Positions 1 to 4,566 of a stretch of DNA of 7,243 bases are shown one piece after another. The position numbers and the translations under genes are program-made. The stretch spans positions 1-7,243 of the forward strand of contig JALNXT010000074.1 in the NCBI GenBank assembly GCA_023230245.1, written 5' to 3'. Each line of letters begins with the position of its first letter. Position 1 is the first letter of the stretch. The notes beneath the pieces are model-generated. The model was not told where the DNA came from, did no database searches, and saw only the letters and a program-made list of their open reading frames with translations. The stretch is from Candidatus Cloacimonadota bacterium. GTDB taxonomy: Bacteria > Cloacimonadota > Cloacimonadia > Cloacimonadales > Cloacimonadaceae.

Positions 1-837
1 TCCGCTACAGACCAACGCCGTGAACTGCGTTTCGATCCCGAAAGTGATAGTGACATGGCTAAACTGGAAACTGAACTTAACGCTCTAATTGCTCTACAGC
101 CCAAAACACTAAAGTTTATTGACCGCAGCTTTAATATCTCTCCCAAGCTCGCCCACAAAATCTGGCAATTCTTTATCTCCCATGCCAGTGCCTGCGAAGT
201 TCATTTTGAAATCTACCCCGATTTGCTGAGCGAAGCAGATTACCTGATTCTGGAGACGGCAGCAGCGGGGCTTATCCGTTTTGAAGTGGGCATCCAGACT
301 ACCAATGATAGCATTGCTGCAAATAGTGGACGTAGCAGCAACTGGCAAAAAGCCCGGCAAGCACTGATAAACCTAAAAGCGCGCACCAATATCCGCATTC
401 ATGCAGATTTACTGGCAGGACTCCCCGGTGAAGATTACGCATCGGTGCTCACTTCCATCAATCAGCTTTGTGCCACTCTGCCTGATGCCGTGCAGCTTGG
501 CACCCTAAAGGTTCTGCCTGATACGCCCATGCAAGAAATTGCCAAACAGCGTAGCTACCTATGGCAAGATTATCCCCCCTATCAATGCCTGGCAACAGAC
601 ACTTTGAGTTTTGCAGAAATGCACATTCTGGAAAGCCTTGCCAAACTGCTGAACCTTTACTGGAACAAAGAAGATTACCCAGAGCAATGGGCAAAGATGC
701 TGCAAAAACACCAAGCTACGGATATCCTTTTTGCTTTATTGGCTTTGCATAATCAATTGGGTTATGAGCTGCATTCTGTGTCCAGAGGCAAGCGGGAAAG
801 CGTTATGGGAGAAATTTATCAGCAGTTTGGTGCGTAA
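1..837 (+). CDS. B12-binding-type radical SAM protein, C-terminal part (5' end outside window)
   Basis: The frame is open from base 1, so the ATG at 55 is internal and about 278 residues of a longer protein are visible. The visible start (SATDQRRELRF) looks like the residues just after a radical SAM CxxxCxxC cluster, which would lie off the window. Downstream come family-like segments: TLKFIDRSFNISP, VHFEIYPDLL, IRFEVGIQTTN, RIHADLLAGLPGED, VQLGTLKVLPDTPM. These fit the TIM-barrel strands and C-terminal region of B12-binding radical SAM proteins of the DUF4080 type. Such enzymes cleave S-adenosylmethionine to start radical chemistry; the substrate here cannot be told. Neither the N-terminal B12 domain nor the iron-sulfur cysteines can be checked. 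The TAA stop runs directly into a hairpin repeat. It converges with the minus-strand cluster that ends at 1512. Confidence 0.85.
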   Translation, partial: SATDQRRELRFDPESDSDMAKLETELNALIALQPKTLKFIDRSFNISPKLAHKIWQFFISHASACEVHFEIYPDLLSEADYLILETAAAGLIRFEVGIQTTNDSIAANSGRSSNWQKARQALINLKARTNIRIHADLLAGLPGEDYASVLTSINQLCATLPDAVQLGTLKVLPDTPMQEIAKQRSYLWQDYPPYQCLATDTLSFAEMHILESLAKLLNLYWNKEDYPEQWAKMLQKHQATDILFALLALHNQLGYELHSVSRGKRESVMGEIYQQFGA

Positions 838-838
838 C

Positions 839-870
839 AACAGCCGCCCCGGTTGTTAGAGTATAGACTC
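839..870. repeat. Paired-hairpin repeat, degenerate copy 1
   Basis: Two abutting hairpins start two bases after the radical SAM stop codon. The first is AACAGCCG-CCC-CGGTTGTT (839-857, one G-T wobble). The second is a weak GAGT-ATAG-ACTC (859-870). It is a decayed neighbour of the better copy at 874-923. It could slow transcription at the end of the gene, but no T-run follows, so it is not called a terminator. Confidence 0.6.
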
Positions 871-873
871 GCC

Positions 874-923
874 GTAACAACAGCCGCCCCGACTGTTAGC
901 ACTCGAGGCGAGTGCTGTTACAG
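874..923. repeat. Paired-hairpin repeat, copy 2
   Basis: Hairpin a is AACAGCCG-CCC-CGACTGTT (879-897, one C-A mismatch). Hairpin b abuts it as AGCACTCG-AGG-CGAGTGCT (898-916), a perfect 8-bp stem. The whole is bounded by GTAACA (874-879) and TGTTAC (916-921), so a three-way junction with an outer stem is also possible. It has the same architecture as 4299-4341 and 1397-1435. The function is unknown; REP-like intergenic palindromes are the nearest described class. Confidence 0.8.
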
Positions 924-940
924 TAAGTTTGGTATTCACT

Positions 941-989
941 ACTCCAGCCTCATCAACACACCATCACTCCAGCACTCCATCACTCCAGC
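941..989. repeat. 8-bp tandem repeat ACTCCA(G/T)C, array 1
   Basis: A lone ACTCCAGC at 941-948 is followed by three abutting 8-bp units at 966-989 (ACTCCAGC, ACTCCATC, ACTCCAGC). Only the seventh base varies. The same unit forms arrays at 4526-4549 and 6384-6407. All three arrays lie between genes and next to palindromic repeats. Confidence 0.75.
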
Positions 990-1195
990 ACGCCCGCACC
1001 TACGTATCCACGGATACAATCACCTATACACACATCAAAGAACAAAACAAGCTTCTATAATGTATGGGGGACAAATCCTGGATTTTGGGACAGAATTGGG
1101 ATTTATTTCCCCTTTTGCAAATATATATTTAAGGAGCACTGGCTAATTGTTATAAATAGTAGAGATTAGAGATGCAACATCCGTAGGGGGGGGAA
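990..1195. other. Intergenic stretch without a recognisable gene
   Basis: It holds a short inverted repeat GTATCC-AC-GGATAC (1004-1017), an AT-rich part around 1090-1160 and a run of eight G at 1186-1193. Open frames here are short, run through the repeats and have no convincing ribosome binding site. No tRNA-like fold was seen. Confidence 0.5.
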
Positions 1196-1220
1196 CTGTG
1201 GTTCGCCCATTGAACCACGG
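1196..1220. repeat. Hairpin with 9-bp stem
   Basis: GTGGTTC (1198-1204) pairs with GAACCAC (1212-1218) around a 7-base loop. C1196-G1220 and a T-G wobble extend the stem to 9 bp. No T-run follows on either strand, so it is not a typical intrinsic terminator. Confidence 0.6.
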
Positions 1221-1283
1221 ACTCATCCCAAACTGCCATACGCTGGAACAAAACTAAGGAATTTACATAGCTCGAAGGGCAGG

Positions 1284-1303
1284 ATCCGACGAGGACGTCG
1301 GAT
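1284..1303. repeat. Hairpin with CG-AGGA-CG tip
   Basis: ATCCGACG (1284-1291) and CGTCGGAT (1296-1303) form a perfect 8-bp stem around AGGA. The tip resembles the CG-AGG-CG tip of the paired-hairpin repeats, but the stem sequence is different. Confidence 0.65.
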
Positions 1304-1340
1304 ATCCAAATATACTGTGGCAACACAAGTTCCTCAAATA

Positions 1341-1380
1341 AGCGGTAAGACTACCGCTGTGGCAATTCGGAGATTGCCAC
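1341..1380. repeat. Two abutting perfect hairpins
   Basis: AGCGGTA-AGAC-TACCGCT (1341-1358) is followed with no gap by GTGGCAAT-TCGGAG-ATTGCCAC (1359-1380). The stems are 7 and 8 bp with no mismatch. The sequence differs from the 874/1397/4299 family, but the same tandem layout of two hairpins is kept. Confidence 0.7.
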
Positions 1381-1396
1381 CCCAAATACCTTTTTT

Positions 1397-1435
1397 AACA
1401 GCCGCCCCCAGCTGTTTTCACACGAGGCGTGTGAA
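1397..1435. repeat. Paired-hairpin repeat, copy 3 (compensated stem)
   Basis: Hairpin a is AACAGC-CGCCCCCA-GCTGTT (1397-1416). Hairpin b abuts it as TTCACACG-AGG-CGTGTGAA (1417-1435). Compared with hairpin b of the copies at 874 and 4299, three base pairs have changed on both sides while the AGG loop and closing CG pairs are kept. That favours selection on, or mobility by, the folded form. It lies 77 bases past the stop of the leftward SecB-like gene; read on that strand it is followed by A, not T. Confidence 0.8.
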
Positions 1436-1511
1436 TTTACATTTGGAAGTAAGGAACCATAAATTAATATTCAAAAACCAATTTCGAGGCTTCCCGAAGA
1501 TAATATTGATT

Positions 1512-2048
1512 CTACTGCTTGGATAACTTACCTGATTGTTTAGCGATCTTCTTTTCTGTAGTTTTGGCTTTTTTCCTTTGTAAGTCATCTTCTTTCTCTT
1601 TCGCAGTGTCCTTAACAAAGGAGGTTTTCTGTTCCCAAAGATTGTTCATGTCTATCATAGGCATAATGTAGGAACCAAAAGGGAAGAATGCTGTTAAGGT
1701 CTGCAAATAAACACGAGATTCATTTATCAAACATGCAACGGCTGAGTTGCTTACCAACATTCGGTAATCTTCACCCATCACTTCAAGTTCTTCCGAAAGC
1801 TTGTATTCACCGCCTACTTTCAAGAATATTGCATAGCCCGGAACTTCTTTTTTGTTATTGCTCTTGATAGTCATTACCACCCTTGCTGCATAGGGTTCGC
1901 TATTGTGATCCTGCAAAATGTCAAAATCTATCTCTATAGGCATTTTGCAAAGATCAATCTGGGTGGCATCCTTGGGAATATGTACTTTTACGGATGATTC
2001 CAAGATCACGAATTGAGTTTGCTGTATTCTGGCATTTTTGGGTATCAT
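1512..2048 (-). CDS. SecB-like chaperone of a toxin-antitoxin-chaperone (TAC) system
   Basis: This 178-residue protein has the SecB pattern. A beta-rich core runs over residues 35-85 (MPIEIDFDIL, PYAARVVMTIKSN, PGYAIFLKVGGEYKL). A segment at 102-138 follows (SAVACLINESRVYLQTLTAF, then FGSYIMPMIDMNNLW), the counterpart of the SecB helix ending in the conserved P-x-N/D-x-x-x-L motif. Residues 139-178 form a Lys/Glu-rich, probably disordered tail. Length fits both SecB (about 155) and the TAC chaperone Rv1957 (about 181). It starts 4 bases after the antitoxin stop, so co-translation is likely. In known TAC systems the chaperone holds the antitoxin C-terminal tail, letting it fold and block the toxin. 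The family call rests on pattern, not on an alignment. A general export SecB is less likely because of the neighbours. Confidence 0.78.
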   Translation of the reverse strand: MIPKNARIQQTQFVILESSVKVHIPKDATQIDLCKMPIEIDFDILQDHNSEPYAARVVMTIKSNNKKEVPGYAIFLKVGGEYKLSEELEVMGEDYRMLVSNSAVACLINESRVYLQTLTAFFPFGSYIMPMIDMNNLWEQKTSFVKDTAKEKEDDLQRKKAKTTEKKIAKQSGKLSKQ

Positions 2049-2052
2049 ACAT

Positions 2053-2463
2053 CTACCTGCTTGCCTTCAATTCGTACTTTTGTAGGCTCGTCCGAAAATC
2101 AATAACATTGCATGTTGCTATGTTTAGATCTTTGTTTATCTTTAATGCGTCTGCCAATAATTCTGCATCGCCTTCTATTACTGTATCCAATCTGAAATCA
2201 AGGTTCACATTCAGTTTCTGCACAATTTTCGCCAGAAAAACCATGTTTATCCTCTTATCACCTCGGAGGATTTGAGTTATATATGCAGGAGATTTACCAA
2301 TCATTGCAGCAAGCTCTTTCTTGCTTATCCCCTTTTCTCCCAAATAATTTGTTATCTCCAGAGCAATCTTCAGGCTTAGCATATCCGCTTCATGCTCTAA
2401 CATCTCTGCTTCATCGCTGAAAGCGAACAACTCATCCCAGGTTTTTTTATCCTTGGAACTCAT
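2053..2463 (-). CDS. XRE-family (HigA-like) antitoxin with C-terminal chaperone-dependence tail
   Basis: This 136-residue protein has a helix-turn-helix around residues 46-68 (ISKKELAAMIGKSPAYITQI), within an XRE/HTH_3 domain spanning about 33-90. The N-terminal 30 residues are acidic. A tail of about 40 residues (98-136) follows the DNA-binding domain. In the M. tuberculosis antitoxin HigA1 the matching tail is the chaperone addiction region that makes the antitoxin depend on its SecB-like partner; that role is inferred here from position. The ATG lies inside the end of the toxin gene (17-base overlap), with AGGAGA 8 bases upstream. Antitoxins of this type normally bind their own promoter; a 12-bp palindrome upstream of the cluster (3676-3687) is a candidate site. 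HTH identity is firm, the antitoxin role well supported by context. Confidence 0.82.
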   Translation of the reverse strand: MSSKDKKTWDELFAFSDEAEMLEHEADMLSLKIALEITNYLGEKGISKKELAAMIGKSPAYITQILRGDKRINMVFLAKIVQKLNVNLDFRLDTVIEGDAELLADALKINKDLNIATCNVIDFRTSLQKYELKASR

Positions 2464-2932
2464 AACTATATTCTCCTATCCTGTCCACTAACTTTCTTAA
2501 CTCTTTGTTAAAGGAATTGCTTTTCTTGTTAACATGCTTAATCAAGACAATTCTTTTGATTCCGGAGGCAAAGAATTCCTTGCAATAAATCCGGTGGTTT
2601 CCTAATACACATATCTTGATGGCGCATACATCTTTAGACTTTTCCGAATTCCTTTCATGTCCATAAAGATCATCGCTATATCTATCGGACATGGCAAACT
2701 CGGCTACCATCCTGAACTTCTTCTTTATCTTCTCTTCCTGCAGCAAGGAGAATAAATCCAGTTCAAAATTTTTATCCACATATAATATAACTTCTCTACC
2801 GGTAAGCGATTGAAGCTGATTACTGGTATGCAAGTTCGGCAACCGTTTCGCTATTCTTAAGGACAAATTAACTCCAGGCTTAATTTTGTCAAGCTTTTCT
2901 TTTGGCTTACCCCTCGATTTGTTATGAATCAT
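2447..2932 (-). CDS. Putative HigB/RelE-superfamily toxin of the TAC system
   Basis: This is a 161-residue basic protein. The C-terminal 50 residues (104-152) follow the pattern of HigB/Gp49-type toxins: a strand pair with G-N-H-R-I-Y-C (111-117), a hydrophobic strand RIVLIKHV (127-134), then KK (136-137) and a closing helix (NKELRKLVDRI). HigB toxins are ribosome-dependent mRNA endonucleases; catalysis here is inferred. The first 80 residues have no clear match and make it longer than typical HigB (about 90-125). They include a very basic start and LQSLTGREVILYVDKNFELD. It precedes and overlaps the antitoxin, the usual higBA order. A strong GAGG sits 8 bases before the ATG. A different toxin fold is possible, since the N-terminal half is unassigned. 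Confidence 0.62.
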   Translation of the reverse strand: MIHNKSRGKPKEKLDKIKPGVNLSLRIAKRLPNLHTSNQLQSLTGREVILYVDKNFELDLFSLLQEEKIKKKFRMVAEFAMSDRYSDDLYGHERNSEKSKDVCAIKICVLGNHRIYCKEFFASGIKRIVLIKHVNKKSNSFNKELRKLVDRIGEYSYEFQG

Positions 2933-2996
2933 TTAGCATTCCTCTGCAGCAGGTAGTTCATAAAGGCAGAACATGTGCAACCTTTCTTCTTCTTCA

Positions 2997-3584
2997 TCAC
3001 CACATATCTTCAGGAAGTTTGGTTTTTATGGCTATCTCCTTTGCAACATCATCATTGGGAGTGTATTCGTACATAAAATCGCTTATACAATCTATTCCCC
3101 ACCCCACTGAACCCATGAGTAGGAATGCAGACTCCAGCTTTTTCCACAATAGAATAAATTTCGCTTGGGGTAGTTTTTCGATGTGCTTCAGCGTGTCTAT
3201 CCAAATGTTGATCGTAGCATTGGCATACTGCTCCCAAACTCCGTAACTTTGAATGGATTTGGCGCATTCTTCACAATAGAAAACCATTAATTCTGCCAAT
3301 CCCTCCATGTCTCCAGTGGCTTGTTTATAATCACTAAGGGCTTGCCTGGCGTTTTTAAAAGATATCTTGCCATTTAAAGCGGGATTTACCCCTTTGGAGA
3401 TTTGTAATTTAAATTCATCCAAAGAGCATTCAACAAGCTTGTACCTGGTATGCAGGAATTGTTTGTTTTCTTTGCGCAGTTTATACAAATCTTCAATAGT
3501 GCTAATCAGTTCTTCGCTTCGCATCTTGGACAATATGCTTTTTACATCTTTCCAAGTGGTTTGTTTCTTCTTTTTCTCTGTCAT
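2997..3584 (-). CDS. Conserved-looking hypothetical protein, first gene of the leftward cluster
   Basis: This is a 195-residue soluble protein with no signal peptide. The N-terminus is Lys-rich (MTEKKKKQTTWKDVKSILSK), then comes SEELISTIEDLYKLRKENKQFLHTRY (24-49). The middle reads SFKNARQALSDYKQATGDMEGLAELMVFYCEECAKS (about 75-110). The rest is mostly helical. The pattern 'EELI..I.DLY.L...NK.FL..R' plus 'ARKAISDYKKATGD..GLAELM' recalls an uncharacterised family I cannot name with certainty (DUF6155-like is a guess). No catalytic motif is visible. A purine-rich site (GAAGAGA) precedes the ATG, and a consensus-like promoter lies 50-78 bases upstream. Its stop is 64 bases before the toxin start with no terminator seen, so it may be co-transcribed with the TAC genes. 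It could be a fourth part of that system or an unrelated passenger. Confidence 0.7.
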   Translation of the reverse strand: MTEKKKKQTTWKDVKSILSKMRSEELISTIEDLYKLRKENKQFLHTRYKLVECSLDEFKLQISKGVNPALNGKISFKNARQALSDYKQATGDMEGLAELMVFYCEECAKSIQSYGVWEQYANATINIWIDTLKHIEKLPQAKFILLWKKLESAFLLMGSVGWGIDCISDFMYEYTPNDDVAKEIAIKTKLPEDMW

Positions 3585-3633
3585 ATATTTAATCTCTTCT
3601 TGTTTCTACTATGGCTATCTCATCTAATGTTAA

Positions 3634-3662
3634 GCTATAATCGTTATATAAAGGACGGTCAA
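3634..3662 (-). promoter_or_regulatory. Sigma-70-like promoter for the leftward TAC cluster
   Basis: Read on the minus strand, TTGACC (3657-3662) and TATAGC (3634-3639) are separated by exactly 17 bases. Transcription would begin near 3627, giving a leader of about 43 bases before the ATG at 3584. Confidence 0.65.
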
Positions 3663-3675
3663 CATCCCTTTCTAA

Positions 3676-3687
3676 GATACTAGTATC
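3676..3687. promoter_or_regulatory. 12-bp perfect palindrome, candidate operator
   Basis: GATACTAGTATC lies 14 bases upstream of the -35 box of the cluster promoter. XRE antitoxins commonly autoregulate through short palindromes near their promoter. The assignment is by position only. Confidence 0.45.
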
Positions 3688-3745
3688 GGTGGTACCCGCT
3701 TTTATAGCGGCAACAAAAAGAGAAGAACCACATGTTTAGTTTCAT
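3680..3745 (-). pseudogene. Decayed start of helicase-type gene in leader copy A
   Basis: On the minus strand an ATG at 3745 begins with MKLN, the same first four codons, in the same sequence context, as the helicase remnant at 5893. The next ~30 bases still resemble that gene but have small indels, and the frame stops at 3680 after 21 codons. The ribosome binding site is also damaged: AGAGG in copy B is AGAGT here. It is read as a vestige, not a working gene. Confidence 0.6.
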
Positions 3746-4005
3746 ATACAAAAGACTCTTTATTTTTATGCGAAAGCATGTATTTCATTTGTAACTATCT
3801 CTATGGTGTTACGCACTATATAGCCTTTCTTTTGTCAAGCTTAAATAACTTTTTAGTATGCGTCTCCCCGTTTTTTACTTTAGTTCTCGTTTTACTACTG
3901 TCGTTCCCGCGGAGGCGGGAACCTAGCCCATTGAAAGACAATAAATTAAGGAGTGGATTATTAAAAAGAGTATTCAAAAGAATAGACTGCAAAAGATGAA
4001 CCAAG
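3733..4005 (-). repeat. Leader repeat copy A (upstream of the TAC cluster)
   Basis: These 273 bases match 5881-6152 with about seven differences, roughly 97% identity, in direct orientation. Read on the minus strand it holds a GC-rich REP-like palindrome, TTGACA (3835-3840) followed by TATATA, an AT-rich leader and an ATG start at its end. The longest open frame across it translates the palindrome as LGSRLRGND, typical of a non-coding repeat, and is frameshifted against copy B by a single-base indel. It is therefore read as an upstream/regulatory module, not a gene. Confidence 0.85.
3903..3922. repeat. REP-like palindrome GTTCCCGC-GGAG-GCGGGAAC
   Basis: A perfect 8-bp stem with GGAG loop, of the widespread 'TTCCCGC..GCGGGAA' type. 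An imperfect inverted copy (GATTCCC...GCGGGAAC, 4058-4078) lies about 140 bases to the right, so the two could pair at long range. Confidence 0.85.
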
Positions 4006-4065
4006 ATGTTTTCTTATTTATATAACTGGTTGATATGAAACAAATTGAGAAGGGCTGGATTCCCA

Positions 4066-4172
4066 CCTCCGCGGGAACGACAAAAAACATGGAGATGCCT
4101 GGAAGCTGGGTAGCGCAGGACTCCGATCCTACGAAAGTGAGAGTGGCGTAGGACTCCGATCCTACGAAAGTG
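4066..4172. repeat. Right-hand repeat segment with two tandem hairpin units
   Basis: It starts with CCTCCGCGGGAACGAC and contains two 27-bp units (4113-4139 and 4146-4172, period 33) sharing AGGACTCCGATCCTACG and AAAGTG. Unit 2 forms CGTAGGA-CTCCGA-TCCTACG, a 7-bp stem; unit 1 has one changed base that breaks one pair. The segment recurs at 6299-6377 with a single unit, and in both cases lies to the right of a leader copy. Confidence 0.8.
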
Positions 4173-4173
4173 G

Positions 4174-4224
4174 TGTCAATGGCAATCGAAACTGGTACAC
4201 TATGGCACTCAAAACTGGTACACT
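4174..4224. mobile_element. Possible solitary insertion-sequence end (IS21-like) with two 23-bp repeats
   Basis: TGTCA (4174-4178) is followed by two abutting 23-bp direct repeats (4179-4201 and 4202-4224). They differ at two positions and share AAACTGGTACACT. A TG-terminal sequence followed by repeated ~20-bp transposase-binding units is a feature of IS21-family ends. No transposase gene or second end is in the window, so this would be a relic. The repeat is certain; the IS assignment is tentative. Confidence 0.4.
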
Positions 4225-4261
4225 TGTTTTTACTCTACAGCAAGAGCAGCTAATATGCCAG

Positions 4262-4280
4262 TGCATGCGAGACGCATGCA
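4262..4280. repeat. Hairpin TGCATGCG-AGA-CGCATGCA
   Basis: A perfect 8-bp stem with a 3-base loop and CG closing pairs. The geometry is that of hairpin b in the paired-hairpin repeats, and it lies only 18 bases upstream of the copy at 4299. Confidence 0.65.
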
Positions 4281-4298
4281 GCTCCTTGGGCAGCAGTA

Positions 4299-4341
4299 TA
4301 ACAGCCGCCTCGGCTGTTAGCACTCGAGGCGAGTGCTGTTA
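4299..4341. repeat. Paired-hairpin repeat, copy 4 (best copy)
   Basis: TAACAGCCG-CCT-CGGCTGTTA (4299-4319) abuts GCACTCG-AGG-CGAGTGC (4320-4336), both perfect. The tips CGCCTCG and CGAGGCG are exact reverse complements, so the two loops could pair with each other. TAACAGC can pair either with GCTGTTA at 4313-4319 or with the second GCTGTTA at 4335-4341, giving two alternative folds. Confidence 0.85.
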
Positions 4342-4393
4342 CAGAATCCTACGCATGTTTACAGAACACCTCACCGCAGCTTTCTTTTAACTC

Positions 4394-4452
4394 ATAAATC
4401 GGCGATTTGTAACTCTTAGTGTTTTATTTCGAAGATAACACCGCCGATTTAT
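4394..4452. repeat. Long palindromic element with 11-bp terminal stem
   Basis: ATAAATCGGCG (4394-4404) pairs with CGCCGATTTAT (4442-4452). Inside, GTGTT and AACAC bracket an imperfect inner stem around TTCGAA. No copy of it elsewhere in the window was found. It could be a small non-autonomous element or a structured spacer. Confidence 0.55.
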
Positions 4453-4525
4453 AAGTCAAAAACTGCTGGACAACCGCTGTAGTCCTGAAGATAAAGTTTA
4501 CTGATAATTACGTTTGGCGTTAACG

Positions 4526-4549
4526 ACTCCAACACTCCAGCACTCCATC
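4526..4549. repeat. 8-bp tandem repeat ACTCCA(A/G/T)C, array 2
   Basis: Three abutting units, ACTCCAAC, ACTCCAGC and ACTCCATC, lie 17 bases past the stop of dinD. It is the same unit as at 966-989 and 6384-6407. Confidence 0.75.
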
Positions 4550-4566
4550 ACCACAATTTTCTTTAT

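Noticed and set aside
109..360. Minus-strand frames inside the radical SAM gene (also 458-694)
   Set aside because: They are antisense shadows of a clearly coding plus-strand gene.
853..1146. Plus-strand 97-residue frame after the radical SAM gene
   Set aside because: It runs through hairpin and 8-bp repeats (LINTPSLQHSITPARPH), with no ribosome binding site; it is an artefact of repeats lacking stops.
1186..1193. Run of eight G as a phase-variation tract
   Set aside because: It is not inside or just upstream of any supported gene, so no phase-variable product can be named; a sequencing slip is equally possible.
1397..1435. Hairpin pair as intrinsic terminator for the SecB-like gene
   Set aside because: Read leftward the hairpin is followed by a run of A, and read rightward by mixed sequence; no T-run is present on the relevant side.
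3367..3683. Plus-strand hydrophobic frames opposite the 195-aa gene
   Set aside because: They are antisense shadows; the hydrophobic look comes from the Lys-rich codons of the real gene read on the other strand.
3778..3999. Plus-strand 73-residue frame across leader copy A
   Set aside because: It reads the same repeat on the other strand (SFPRRREPS is the usual translation of such palindromes), lacks a ribosome binding site and has no intact equivalent in copy B.
3816..4004. Minus-strand 62-residue frame in leader copy A (and its 64-residue counterpart at 5957-6151)
   Set aside because: They translate the REP-like palindrome (LGSRLRGND) and diverge by frameshift between two ~97% identical copies, as expected for non-coding DNA.
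4113..4172. Two 27-bp repeats with a short spacer, considered as a minimal CRISPR array
   Set aside because: The interval between units is only 6 bases, not a 25-40 base spacer, the units recur singly at 6344-6370, and no cas gene is near.
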